A DNA stretch of 64,000 nucleotides. Origin: Pochonia chlamydosporia 170. Taxonomy: Eukaryota; Ascomycota; Sordariomycetes; Hypocreales; Clavicipitaceae. Each line of letters opens with the position of its first letter. Positions within the stretch are counted from its first letter, which is position 1. Below the pieces are notes generated by a model that worked only from the letters and a program-made list of their open reading frames with translations, was not told the origin of the DNA and searched no databases. This document shows, piece by piece, positions 11,560-24,099 of this stretch. The stretch is from positions 2,797,001 to 2,861,000 of the forward strand of contig NC_035795.1 in assembly GCF_001653235.2 (NCBI RefSeq), given 5' to 3'. Position numbers and translations under genes: made by a program.

Positions 11560-14021
11560 TGTTGGATGTATGCCGTGGTGTTGGGAGCCCTTTTTGAGTC
11601 GTGAGGGGACTTGTGTTGAGGGTTTATATCGCCATTCGGTGGGAGGAGTGCTGAACTGAGTTTGATGAGCTCGTGAAGGTTTGTTGTGGAGTTTGAGTCT
11701 GCGTGATGAAGTCTTTTTTACGGCCCAAACTCTGATATTTTTGAAGAGGGTCCAGGACCTTGACGGGAGTTGGAGTTGGACCCCTGTTGCGTTGTCCGCG
11801 CTTGGCAGCGCCGTGAGGCTGAGCTGAGACATGGCTGGGTCCATGTCTGGTGGATCAACCAGACTTTGATGTGTCGAGGTTATGGACTGGTATTCATTCA
11901 TGCAGGGTCAAACCGTGACATTTGGTTGTTGACTTTTGTCTAGCGGTGCTGAGCGCTCAGGAACCGTGTTCAACTTCAACTACTGGGCAGAGGACTTGAC
12001 ATTTAACCAACATGCCCTTGTTAAGCAAGTACGACCTCGTTCAATGTTGAAGCCATTACTGGTCAAACATGAACATTGTTGGGCATCCACGCGGTCAACG
12101 CCAGCCGCAAGCCGCCATGTCAACCATCGGCAACCATTGGCAGCCACGTTTCCATGTTGCACTCGTGCCGCATTGCGAATCAGCCCTGGTTTTATTGAAA
12201 GGGCTGAAGGGCTGAGGCAAACATGTCCCGTGCAAATGCCGTTCTGGGGTGTCTGCCATCACACGGATGAAGCTTGGCGATGCGATTGCCTGTCGATCGG
12301 CATCGCGTTGATCTGGGTCTGTATTTAACAGCTTCAAATGTGCGTGTCTTCTGCCTTCCTGCCACTCACCGATTCTGCGATTGTCATTGACAGGCCCATC
12401 CCCCAATTCATGGACTTCACGATACGTGCCTCAATGAGAAAGTCTCTTTAAAGCACATCACGTCGGGCCAAAGCGTGCGGCAGAGAGCGTCCTTAAGCTG
12501 TCCGTAGGAATTATAGGAACAAAGCAGAATATCTACACTAAAAAGGAGGGATACAACTGAAACATTTTTGGATGGAATCGCGAATACGGATGACCTCTTA
12601 CAGGAAATCATGTCAGCTGGGCGGTGTCCAGCACAACAAGAAGACTTTACATCTAATTCAACTCTGTAGACAAGAGTCAACCGCCTAGCTGCATTAAATA
12701 AACGGCCTAGGCAAATAGTACATGTGCTGAACGCAAACTGAGCTGTGAGCTGCTTCCGCCAGAGCGTGGCCATATCATCGGATACGTCGTCTCGCCGGCC
12801 CTCAGCTCATCTGAGCAATGAACGAATCCTAGCCGCTCATATAGACCTACGGCTCCGCCCTCAACATCCAAATACAAGTCACAGTTACGTTGGTTCCCAT
12901 CTGCGCAGGCCCTCTTGCAGAAGAGTGCGTCATGGGGATTTCCACGTCTTTACACCAACAATAGTGGTTGCGAGAAACACCAACAAGAGAGCGGAGTGGC
13001 ATACAAACGTGTTCCTTTGCCCGAATTGTAGCAGAATGTTTCTTCTCCATCTCGTCGAAGAGCTTTCTCGTGCGGTGACATCCATTGCAGGAAGAGCCTT
13101 CGGCCATCGATCTCTCCAACACTTGACGCCTCCTTCTTCGGGTCGTACAATCCACATCAGTATCATTGATTTGGGCACGTCGGTCCACCGTTGCCAAGTT
13201 TGTTAGTATGAATAGGAAATAAGATTAGGGGGTGTCTTCTGGGTAAATCGGCAACGTAGATAGCTGTGAGTATGGGGGAGCTTTGATACTAAGTGTTTGG
13301 CTACTGGGAAAATGTCCCGTACACACCGTTCTCATCTTTGACAACAAACACCTTACTTTGCCCAGTCTTATCTCCAGGATCAATAAACCCGGTAAAGGCG
13401 TTCCTCATACATTACTCACCGATCCCACCACGCGGTTAAAGCTCCTGAAAGTAGTCGTTATTGAAGGCATCCATAAACATGTCAGCCTGGGGTCCAATTT
13501 TATCGTTTAAACACCCCTACTAGGGCAGTCCGAAATACATCGAATTTGAGTACAAACTACCAGTGCGAGTACCAAGCTCTCTAGAGGATATAGGGGATTA
13601 ACTTTGAAAGTTGAGGAGTTGCATCCGTAAGCGGCATCAACTGATGGTTAAAGTCGGCAACTATGCGTTTTTGCTTGAAGTTTGACATCACGTCATCTGG
13701 GTTCAACTGTTAGCGTCCCAGTTTCTTGGGAGATGCGTATAAGTAAGCTGAAGTGTATCTAGAGAGGCCAAGTTTTCTCCATGCTTAGAGTTGCATGCCG
13801 ATGCATGGCGCCGCACTGATGCCTGACTGGCCGAACGCAAACACAACATTGAAGCTTGACCTCTCACCATGACTTCTGGACCCACCAGACTTGACCCTTC
13901 CCATTCCCGTCATAACTCACGGCAAGGTGCTCGATCCTCAGAACATCGCAAGAGTGCAAGCACATACCAGTGATACCACCGTTGACAATCCACCACCAAA
14001 TGCCCCCGAAAGCGTGCTGTC
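11560..14021. other. Long intergenic region
   Basis: About 2.5 kb with no gene I can support. Overlapping frames of 80-150 codons occur on both strands around 12745-13206, but neither has a motif or the balanced composition of its neighbours. It should contain the promoters of the membrane protein and the phosphoesterase. Confidence 0.5.
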
Positions 14022-14828
14022 ATGGACATTCAGATTCTCTCTGATTTGCACCTCGAATCTCCAAAGGCCTACGATCTGTACAACATCCCTCCAAAGGCAC
14101 CATATCTTGCCCTCCTCGGCGATATTGGGAATGTCGTTGCCCACAAGGATGATATTCTCACTTTCCTGATGAGACATCTTCGTCAATTCAAGACTATTCT
14201 TTTCGTTCCAGGGAATCACGAAGCATATCACTCGAGCTGGGGGGAAACAATTGCTGTTCTTCGTGAATTTGAGGAACGGGTCGAACACGACGCTTCACTT
14301 GGCCAATTTGTGGTGCTTGATCGCGGGACATATCGTCCCCCAGGGTTAGATACTGTCATTCTGGGCTGCAGTCTCTTCTCTCATGTCCCTAGAGAAAGCG
14401 AGATGGCTGTGGAAATGGGTCTGAATGATTTCTTTCTTATTAAAGATTGGACTGTGGCGGATCATAACAACGCCCATCAGAGGGATCTTACTTGGTTAAA
14501 TGACGAGGTAGCCAAGATCGAGGACAACGACAGTGCCACCAACATCATCATTCTTACTCACTGGAGTCCATCTCGGCTTCCTGGTGTTACGGATCCCAAA
14601 CATATGGGAAGCCCTATCACCAGCGGATTTTCTACAAATCTAACGAACGAAAGATGCTGCAATAGTACTAAAGTCAAGGTGTGGGCTTTCGGACATACGC
14701 ATTATAACTGCGATACTGAGATTGAGCGAGAAAATGGCGCAGGGACGCTAAGGCTACTGGCTAATCAGCGAGGGTATTACTTTGCGCAGGCTGATGGGTT
14801 TGATGTTGAAAAGACTATCCTAGTATAA
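14022..14828 (+). CDS. Calcineurin-like metallophosphoesterase
   Basis: A 268-aa single-exon enzyme with all metal-binding blocks of the calcineurin-like phosphoesterase fold: D8-x-H10 (SDLHLE), GDIGN at 33-37, GNHE at 64-67, a histidine in LTHW around residue 180 and GHTHYN around 226-231. These residues bind two metal ions and hydrolyse phosphomonoesters or phosphodiesters. Small fungal members of this type are soluble, and no signal peptide or membrane segment is present here. The substrate cannot be deduced. The ATG is the first in frame and lies directly before the first motif, so the N-terminus is complete. It is the last intact gene before the AT-rich island. Confidence 0.9.
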   Translation: MDIQILSDLHLESPKAYDLYNIPPKAPYLALLGDIGNVVAHKDDILTFLMRHLRQFKTILFVPGNHEAYHSSWGETIAVLREFEERVEHDASLGQFVVLDRGTYRPPGLDTVILGCSLFSHVPRESEMAVEMGLNDFFLIKDWTVADHNNAHQRDLTWLNDEVAKIEDNDSATNIIILTHWSPSRLPGVTDPKHMGSPITSGFSTNLTNERCCNSTKVKVWAFGHTHYNCDTEIERENGAGTLRLLANQRGYYFAQADGFDVEKTILV

Positions 14829-15429
14829 ATGCATGTAAAGTGGCTCACGCTGGCCCCCAGTTCTAATTGAAGTTTAAGTTCCGATGGCAGCATTTAGTAG
14901 TCTCATTTTCATAAATCAGGCTCCCAAAAGGGAGTCTGCAGCTCGGTTACCGACTGTCGGACAGTGATCTTCCCTTTTATACGCGCTAGACAAGACGAAT
15001 GAAGCGGCTCTGAGAGCTGCTTCAGATCCAAAAACTCATCATTCTCAATATAAAGCCTCTAATAAGGTATCATACTGACAGAGAAGCCGCCAGCGGGTGT
15101 TCACATGCGGGCAGTAGCAAGAGTATCCCAATTAGCAAAGACACGCAACACTTCTGTATGATGTAATAAATACACAGTGAGATATTGCGAATACTGCGAG
15201 GTGTTGATGTATATATAATGTATATATGGCCCTACATAAGAACATTCTGCCGCGGATTGTGGATTACCAAGATACCTCATGCTCAAAGCACGGTCTACTG
15301 AGGCATGGGATGGCATGCTACTCTCCCTAGCTATCGCACTCTGACGCATGACAGAAGATCAAAACACTGGTCAATAAGCTCGCTTGCCGCATATTGTGCA
15401 GTATATACCGAACAGCACAGAGACCGTTT
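14829..15429. other. Intergenic, border of AT-rich island
   Basis: Normal-composition DNA that gives way to AT-rich sequence near 15430. No gene seen. Confidence 0.45.
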
Positions 15430-17066
15430 CCCCACAGAGTTCATAAATAGTTGTTATATTAATTTTGTAAGAAAGAAGTAAAGAAATAAAACTTAAGTAT
15501 TTAATAATTCATATAGCATAATATTGATTTTTTTTTTGGTTGCAAATTAACATAACTTTCCTGCGTGCAGCTATGTTAAAGTCTAAAGCTTCGGACAATT
15601 TCCTGCATAGAGTATTTAACAGTGGGTTCAAGAAGGCGATTTCGAGCACGAAAATATTAATAAATAGCAGAAATATTATTAATAATAACTATTCAGTTGT
15701 TAATATTGTATTGTGCAAATACAGCTTCCTCTCTCTGCGCTCTCTTTCAAACAAATTTGAAGACCCACATAGTGAAAATTCGGGCTTACTTGCCCGGCTT
15801 ACCTCTGCCTTAGAAACTGGACTTTATGCCCCCTCAGCGTTGAAACGTGGCAACCCTGACCTTGCTCCACAAATGGCGCCAAAATCGAGCAGAAGGGGAC
15901 ATGCGGAAGAATCCCCTTTGGGAGGCATTGGACATCTTCATGGGCATACTAGAGTTTTGGGAACGGGTTGCTGGTGCAATGTGACGATTGATATTGACAA
16001 CCAGGGCACCTAAGACCCCAACCCGAAAAAAAATAAATAAATAAATAACCGAAATATGCCGAATTTGTTCTCAAAACGCCTTAAACCCAGCTGCAACAAA
16101 GGTCCCGCCTTCTATTTATTTACATGCTCGCCACTCACCAGTTGTACCTTTTTCTGCCTGATACCGTTTGTGTCTATTTCTACGTACAGTGAAATCTTAG
16201 TTTAGCGTGCACTAACATTTTACTCAGTTTTTTTTCAAGTATGGGTGCCCCGCAAGCACTATCATTTCAGAAGTAAATTAGCGGGACGCTAAACCTGGAT
16301 GGCCATGTTCCGCTGGGGTTTCACCATCCTAAGGTCGCACGTAGTTGCTAGTACTAGCACAAAGATCCTGCTTTTAAGTACCTAAATCAATACAAGAATA
16401 CGCGGTAGAACTTCTTATTAAGCTTAGAGTGCCTGTACTTTGCATTTTAGGTATAAATCACGTGCCTTGCCGCTTAATAAAGCATGGTTTCCACATGTTA
16501 TAAGTTATAATTCACATGATCTAATTCTAATTCTTGTTCATAGAAACTCACAACAAGCTTAATAATGTATCTTCCTAAAACAGAAAGAATTATTAACTTT
16601 TAGCTACCCACTTTAAGCGAATACCTAAGACTCTTCTAAAGATCTCCTAGCGACTTTCTTTCTAACTTGTATTAGTGTATAAGAGAAAGAGCTTCTATAG
16701 AAAGAGAATATCTCTATTACAAGTAAAATCCACTATAAAGGCATTTAACTTTAAAGCTATTTAAACCTTATTCTAACTAATATTTTACTATATAAAGAAG
16801 GAATTCTCTCTCTTTAGGAAAATAATAACTTAATTCTTAATATACACAGAATATATTTTATTTCTATACTATTTCCAAATTATATTCTATGATAATTGCT
16901 TACCTAATAAGCTATTATTCTAAGCTACTTTTAACTAAGGTTTATTCGTATTATATCTGTATACTAACCTTATTTCCGTTTTATTCCCGCGCATAATTAA
17001 ATCTCCCTTTTACTCTAAAAGGCTCTACCTTTTACACAATCCTCTAAAATAAATCCTTTGATTAAT
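15430..17066. other. AT-rich island, left part
   Basis: Strongly AT-rich DNA with abundant TA and stops in every frame, interrupted by a patch of normal composition (about 15725-16110 and 16240-16380). It contains a short AAAT microsatellite at 16026-16048 and a possible small terminal-inverted-repeat remnant around 16184-16310. No coding sequence could be read upstream of the ligase relic. Confidence 0.6.
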
Positions 17067-19250
17067 ATGTCTTTTCCATTCTATCTCCTATGCGACCTGC
17101 TATCTAGCCTCAAAAGAATCCAAGTGGGGACTTCTAGTGCTAAGATAATCCTAAAAGCTACCACCTAAAGCCTTATATTTTGGTTTAACACACATAAATA
17201 TATTATCCCACGTTAAGGCCTAGAAGCTGTGGCATTTCTGTCTTGCCTTTTCCTAGAATGTAGGCCGGATTAAGGCTTTAGGTTATTAAAAAGACAGCTT
17301 AAATGCATTATCTAGCAGGCTTAATATCTTAGGATATCCCAATTAAAAGTGTTATAAAGATAGCAAACTAGCAATAGCCCTAATTTTACAATGTGTACTA
17401 AGAGTCTAATAGCTATTACAGACTGTAAACACAAAGGAAGTCCTAGAATGTTACTAGGTGAACTTAACGATATTCTTAATTAGATTGCAGCTCTATCTCT
17501 ATTCTTTGCAATAGATATCTAACAGCTAATTCATTAAAATTATAGCCTATTAACTAGCGCAAGTAATATTCTTCTAGTTATATTCTAAAAGTTACAAAGC
17601 AGCAAGGTTAAATAGCTAATTTGCATGTTATTAAAGGACTCTAGTCTAGTTTGTGTCTCGGAAGAACTAGTAATAATTAGATTCCACCCTCTTCTATATT
17701 ATCTTCTCTGCTTTTAGAATTTAATTCATAGGGCTGTAAAATAACTAGAAGAAGCAAATATTTTGCAAGTTCTTAGTGTTCCTGCTAAATATTCTAGCGA
17801 TAACTTAAGCAAAGTATTTAGGCGGCAAGTTAGAGTTATAATTAGGCGCCTAGACCATAAAAAAGCAAGAAGCATTAAACACTATTACCTATTAGCTAGT
17901 TTAAGACAAATAAGCATAGAGCGGAAATATAATAGCAAATACTATTAGGTCTATATAGACCTTAATAACCCTTAAAACTGCCTTAAGATATTTTCAAAGA
18001 GCGGCAAAGACTTAACCTAAGATCGCATTAGACTGCACAGCGCAATACAAGACAGTCTCCTACTTAGCACGGCAGACTGCAGGATTAAGAAATGCATTCT
18101 CGAAGGTGAGCTGCAGGTGTGGAACGTCTGTGGGGGGATTAAGCCGTTCCACAAGATTCAAAAACACGTCAGACGGTCAGGATTTCTGCTTAGAGCAGCT
18201 TAAGATTCCCCTATGGAAGCAAACAAACACCTTATGATCATATTCTATGATGTTCTTTTGCTTGATAATAGAGTCTGCGCTCTAGAGGCACACAATAAGA
18301 GGAGGAGGCAACTAAAATCTCTAGTTTGTTAGATCCCAGGGCGTGCGACAATTAGATACCGCGAAGTAATAGCGTTCTCTTCAAGCAACGTGGCTAAATG
18401 ACTCGCTAAAGCTTTAGCGACAGCTATTATATAACGGTGGGAAGACCTAGTACTAAAGGGTTATAATAATCCTTATATATCTTATAATTGCGCTAAATTA
18501 GCTATTAAACTTAAGAAGGACTATATTACTAGTCTTAGAGACTCTGTAGACTTTATTCTTATTGGCGGAAATTATAGCGCTAAAGATAAACAAAAGATTA
18601 GGATTAGCAAACTCTAGTAGACCTTATTCCATATTAGATGCGTGGATAATAAGGATAAAGTATGCTGCTTTAATGTAAAACTAAGATTTTATATTATTAA
18701 TATTATTAATAGACATAGTATTTCTAAGCACTATATAGTATATCTTAATCGCTATAGGTATTTCACAGAAATAGCTTTTACTGCATCTACCCCTTATTTT
18801 AATGTGGTCCTAGACCCTAGTTATAACTTACGCCTAAAAATATTATTTATATAGCTATTTATTATAGAACTTATAGGAGCTAGTTTTAATAAACCGTTAA
18901 AAGTATAGTATTACACTCTACGGTTTTCTTACCTGGTAAAGATTTATAATAATTGCTTATTTAAAAAGACTACTAGTTTTAAAGAATTACAAAATATAGC
19001 GCGGTAATATTTAGAGATATCTAGTAATTTAGAAAGAGAAGAGGATATCTGGATAAAATAATTATAAGGTTATAGGTAGGTGGTAGAGACAGCATAAAGA
19101 CTTATTAGAAGGGGTTAAGGCTAAGTTATAGATAACAGTTTAGCTAAGTTATTAAAAAATATTTAGACTAGCTAACTTATAGCCTTATAACATTTAACAT
19201 TAGAAAACAGACTTATTAGAGGCACAGTATAAGTTATAGAGTTAGTGTAA
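17067..19250 (+). pseudogene. RIP-degraded ATP-dependent DNA ligase
   Basis: One plus-strand frame starting at ATG 17067 can be followed for about 700 codons if stops are ignored, and it reads as a fungal ATP-dependent DNA ligase. Landmarks are MSFPF at the start; ISIERKY at 17912-17932, where adenylation motif K-x-D-G has become KYNS; ILEGELQVW (motif III) near 18090; HLMIIFYDVLLLDN near 18220; a degraded RWEDLVLKG (motif IV) near 18440; IKLKKDYI (motif V) near 18500-18525; and a long C-terminal run including YLNRYRYFTEIAF and IIELIGASFNKP. At least twenty in-frame stops are TAG or TAA, consistent with CAG, CAA or TGG changed by C-to-T/G-to-A mutation. No frameshift is needed across most of the length. 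The right-hand limit is approximate. It cannot encode an active enzyme. Confidence 0.85.
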
Positions 19251-22200
19251 TTATTAGCCATGCAATTTATTAGACTAAGAGCTTAGAGAGATATTAGGCT
19301 TAACATATAGGCTATTTAGGGCATTAATGTTAACGCCTGCGTTCCTATTGTGATTATATAGCACTAAAGTGTTAATAAAAGTTGCTAAGAAGTTTTATTT
19401 GGCTCTGGTTTCTAATAGCAACCTCTAACCATATAATGGCCTATCCCTAGGGAATTAACTTCCCCTCTGCTAGTTAGGCGAGATTAATTCTTTGCTCGCC
19501 ACACTAAGGCACATTAATTATGCTAGGCTCTCTTATGTAGTTAATCTACCGTATTTCTAGCGCTTTAGCCTGTCGCTTGCAGTGTGCTATGGCATGGAGA
19601 CTGGTGCTAGGATGACCAGCCCACGATACAATCATTGCAGCATGTGTGCGCCGATGCTGCATTTAAGTCTTGATGGGCCTGTCCTGCTTACTCTGGGGTC
19701 CTGGGCCACAGTCTCGTTGAAGACAAATTGGAAGACTCTTTGGGCGACACCTAGAGGGGCAAACACCACCTCCTATCTTACAGAAACAAAAGATCGGTAA
19801 CTTTGAGCGTGAACTGTCTAATAATATAGTAATGTCACTAGTATTGCGGGTTTAGAAACCTTAGTGACAGCGATCATTCGTTAAGGCTGCTCCCATTATG
19901 ACGCCCCGCCCTTCCGCGCGTGAAGACTTCGAAATCGCCGTTAATTGCGCGTTGCCACTCGAATACATTGCGGGGGCGAGCGGCAGCCTGCGGCAAGACC
20001 GCTGGCTACTGGAGCTAACATTTGAGGCATGATTAAAACACGAGAAATTCCTTTCAGACGTTTCCAAGCTACCATTTCGCTGAGTATTGTAGGACAAAAG
20101 CTGGGATTGATGAACGGCAGGATAGCATGTCACAGAAAGAATACGCATAACTCTGCCGTTATGCGAGTCAAGTAGCTTCTTCCGCCCTTGGTAGAGGCCT
20201 CCACACCATAGCTGGGGCCAATTGTTGCGCCACAAGGCTGCGACTCCTTGTCAACGACAGCCACCTAACCTCTTAATGGTTGTTTTAATGGTTGTGATTT
20301 CCCGCACAACAACCACGGCCTAAGTGCAGACACACATAAATGCCCGATTCGATATATTTTGTAAGATTTCACAAAGGGATCGGCAGTCGGTTTTTTACCA
20401 GCCGTGTCCGCGGTCCCATTCATAGCGCCGAGACATAAATTGGAATTTGAGCTGCTTTATTGGTGGTATCGTGGGCTCCAATGGTCTTGGCTGGTCTTAC
20501 CGCCATTGGACTGGATATCGGATGGGGGGATGTTGACAGCTGAGAGCCCGACCTGGGGTCGCGGCTTGGATCGAGATCAGCCAAGTGATCACTTCTCTTT
20601 GTATTTCACTGTGTTCGGGGAACTGGTCTTAAGTACTTTTTGCTTTTATGGAGTGCTTGCCGCACTTCTCAGCTCACAGAGGCATAAATCCGAAGGTCCA
20701 AACTAGTACCAATGTTTACAGGAACTACTGAGTCATTATAAAATAGAAAAGCTATCAAACGATAAAATAACCATACCGTAAACCATAAGATACTTGATTT
20801 TCCCTCCTTGTTTTTGTGGGGGTTTTTTTTTTTTGGAGCTAAACTGATGGCCGTACACCACTCCATATCGGTGCCTCCGATGTATGGACATGGATTCCGG
20901 GGGAACAGAGACAAGTCGCCACACGACTTTGGGATTGGGCAGTCATAGAGCGAAAATGCGTACAGCTGAAGCTAGGAGATGATTCTGGACTGACCATGGC
21001 AACAGTATCCTTGTCGATATTAATGTCGGCATTAAGCTCGCCAAAAACATCCGCCAGTGCAATCGCAACCAGAACTAGCGCCAAGGTCTCGGCTGACTCC
21101 GACAACTTCTGCAAGAGAAACAAGAAGGGCCCTGGCGTCTGGGGCTGCTCCAAGCCTTGCTCTGTACACGCATATCCCCCGTCTCAAACAAAGTGTTGAA
21201 CTACAAGCTAACTTGCTAGGGTCGAATTAACCACGACTATTGCACTCGCTGCGACAGCGGCCGCTACTGAATATTGCATTGAGCCGATATTCATGTCCCC
21301 TACGCTTCACTGTAGTGGCATACATCAGTAAGAGGATATAGACGTCTTATGTACAGAAAATTTTTACAAAAGTCGTAGATAAGGCGGTTTCACGGTCAAA
21401 ATTTAATTGAGCTGCATACGAGGTGAGGTTTGTTTAAACCAAATTACTAAAAAAAGAGTTATGTGTCCTACACACGTTTTAATCGCTTAGTCAGATGGCA
21501 AGGCTATTGGCCGTATATTAATACAGCCTCCTTTCTACAATACTGTACTGATCTCTTGCTCCAAGACGTCTGAAATTCTCACTGCTATGATGGTGATGGT
21601 TAAAAGTTACGGTAACTGGGCGAAGATGTACCATAATATGTAGTAATTCAATATAGGCTTGTCTTAAGGGCTTTAATCTGTGGAACAAAGAGCACTTGTA
21701 ACTTCGCTCATTTACTTTGAGACAGCAATTCAGACTACGTAAAACATACCGGCATTGCCCCGATGAGCAGTTGCAGCGAAAAGCGTGGTCGAGTAGCGTC
21801 CAGGTTCCCACCAACGATAACCCTAACCCAACATGACCTCAGGGATAACCTCTTTTTATGATGGATAGTTGTGATGATATTGTTGAAACAATTCTCATTT
21901 TTGTGTAAGGAATTATGACAGCAGAACGTCTAACTCTATGGCATGCGTGTTTCCTTCTAGCACTTCGTTTTCACCCCCTATTTGGGGTTGCGATTTCTTC
22001 CGAGCCGGCAGAGCTGCGACACCACCCAGTATGTCTCAGGAAGGCGTTAGATTGTGGCAATACCATTACTGAACGGCATTGTACGAGACATCGCCTTTCA
22101 CATGATTGATTTAACACATATTAATCATTATATTGCCGCCTCCCAGATAGCAATATAACAGAAGAATATATGCTTTGTCCGACACGAGGCTATACTTCTG

Positions 22201-23192
22201 GATAGTGCATCGGCTCCGCCAGTCGTCCGCTCAAGCTGCAGTCTTATCTATTGTGACCATTGATGCGTTTCGATAATATCTTAGCGACCATAATGTCTTG
22301 AAACTATGAGAAAACAATTGTAGTATGCCTGTAGGGAAGAGAAGGAAGGGGGGGTGGGGGTTTAAAATAGCAGTCTACGCATATAAACCTAACCAGAGGG
22401 AGGGCAATAAAAGAATAGCTGAAAAGGGCTGTGCGAGGGAAGGACAAACTGAAGCAAAGTATATGTAACACAGGCTGATGCCTCATTGATTCGGTATATT
22501 TAAAGCCTCAAACCATGCCTCTGGTGTTGCGACGGGCAAAGCAGTCATTATTTGCTCCTAGCATAAGCAGCTGACTTCCCAGCCTGTCCCCATCCTCATA
22601 TTGGAGCAGCCTCGTTGGTATGCGCGGTCTATTGTCTGTGGCCGCTTGTCGAAGGATCTGCCAGTGCTGGTAGGGTGTAGATAGGAGACATTTCCATCAT
22701 GCGTAAGGCGCATTCACTCACTATTTGATCCTTCTACAACCAGGTACTGCTTAGCCAGATGAGTGATACTAGTACATTGGCTATATCAGACATTCTAGTA
22801 TATTTGCAATCCAATTGGCCGCCTTTTATGTATTCCTGTCGACGAAGCTGAAAAAAAAAGCAACAACTTGTCACCAGGGCACGCAGGCATTGTTGCCGAA
22901 TAATCGACATATCATTCAAGCCACTGTAGCGGGCAGCCACTCCAAAATTTACGCTCAAGGCAGACCCTCAGAGACATAACCAATGCCCTCCCCTTCTCGG
23001 TACTGCATACATCATATGTCACTAATCGACTTATCCCGCAACCCAGATGATTATCTCGCTCTGATTTCAACCTTGTGGCTCTTGCATATCGCAAAAGAGG
23101 AGCTAAGCCCCAGATTTACAGACAGTTTGTGCTTTCCATTCATTAACCCTTTAGCAAAATCCACTCGTCTCTATCTAGCACCCCGAAGCAAC
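19251..23192. other. Gene-poor accessory stretch
   Basis: AT-rich decay continues to about 19560, then composition becomes normal. I see no gene, RNA or transposon that I can support in nearly 4 kb; frames such as 20404-20706 (plus) or 19861-20235 (minus) have no family features. A pyrimidine/purine-rich run lies near 20805-20835. Confidence 0.5.
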
Positions 23193-23885
23193 ATGATGCT
23201 GGTACTGTCCACCGAATTGTTATTAAACATTGCTGACTTTCTAGACTCTGAGAGAGACGTCAACTCACTTGCTCGGACTAACCAGCGATTGTACGAGCTA
23301 TTAAATGGATATCTTTATCGCCGAAATGCTAGACAATATGGTAGTTCCGCTTTAATCTGGGCTATTCGACAAAACATGGTTTCAACAGTAGCTAAAGCCA
23401 TAGATGGCGGTGCTGATGTAAATGCAGTCACCCATGATCACAAGCTCTCTTGCAGACCAATGCATATAGCAGCAAAACAGGGTTTCGAAAGGATAATCGC
23501 CTTGTTACTTGCGACAGAATCTATCGACCCAAACCTACCCGACTTCTACGGAAATACCCCTCTACACTATGCTATCAGGCAAAGCCACTGTAGCATGATC
23601 AAGTTAATGCTGGCGTCAAGCGCGGTTGATGTCAGTAGAAAAGATAAACTTGGCATGACACCACTCGCGCGTGCAGTCTTCATGGACAACCTAGACGTGA
23701 TGAAACTGCTGCGAGCTTGCCCAAGAGTCAAAAGCGAGCTCCCCGAAGCCTATGATGATGTGGTACACCACAAGCAAACATCGGGCTCATGGCTGATATC
23801 AGTTGCAACCAATTTTTTTCGGAATTTCAGACGCCGTAGCCTTACATTGTCGAGGCGCAATGCACAGGCAAGACCACGCTCGTGA
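23193..23885 (+). CDS. F-box protein with ankyrin repeats
   Basis: A 230-aa protein starting at ATG 23193; the frame is open further upstream (to 22983), but that part does not look coding. Residues 1-45 form an F-box (LSTELLLNIADFL...LARTNQRLYELL), which normally binds Skp1 in an SCF ubiquitin ligase. Three to four ankyrin repeats follow (about residues 50-175), with recognisable GADVNAVT, PMHIAAKQGFERIIALLL, GNTPLHYAIRQSH and GMTPLARAVFMDN. The last 45 residues are basic (RNFRRRSLTLSRRNAQ). The pairing suggests a substrate adaptor; the target is unknown. The protein is short and stands alone in a gene-poor region, so it could be a rapidly evolving accessory member of this large fungal class. 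Confidence 0.85.
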   Translation: MMLVLSTELLLNIADFLDSERDVNSLARTNQRLYELLNGYLYRRNARQYGSSALIWAIRQNMVSTVAKAIDGGADVNAVTHDHKLSCRPMHIAAKQGFERIIALLLATESIDPNLPDFYGNTPLHYAIRQSHCSMIKLMLASSAVDVSRKDKLGMTPLARAVFMDNLDVMKLLRACPRVKSELPEAYDDVVHHKQTSGSWLISVATNFFRNFRRRSLTLSRRNAQARPRS

Positions 23886-24099
23886 ACGTGCTCCTCTTTC
23901 GATGAGTCTTTGGCGGTCTCCCGACCTATAATCGTCGAAGAAGTCGCCTGCTCCATAATCCAAGCATGATTTCGAGGCTCATGACATTCTCACATGCGTC
24001 GACCGCTGCTACAAGCTACAAACACCGATTAAGAACTAAAGAAGCAAGCTCGTGGTTCATGTTCAACGGCTCAGGACTTAACCCTACACATATGCCCAA

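Noticed and set aside
12745..13206. Overlapping frames of 153 (plus) and 116 (minus) codons
   Set aside because: Open on both strands at once, no motifs, no splice logic and uneven composition; neither can be preferred.
15540..16013. 157-codon frame in the AT-rich island
   Set aside because: Composition changes abruptly inside it and no family feature is present; likely chance or relic sequence.
20404..20706. 100-codon frame
   Set aside because: Atypical composition and no initiation or splice support.
21819..21829. Telomere-like AACCCTAACCC
   Set aside because: Less than two repeat units and no array; expected by chance in a sequence of this size.
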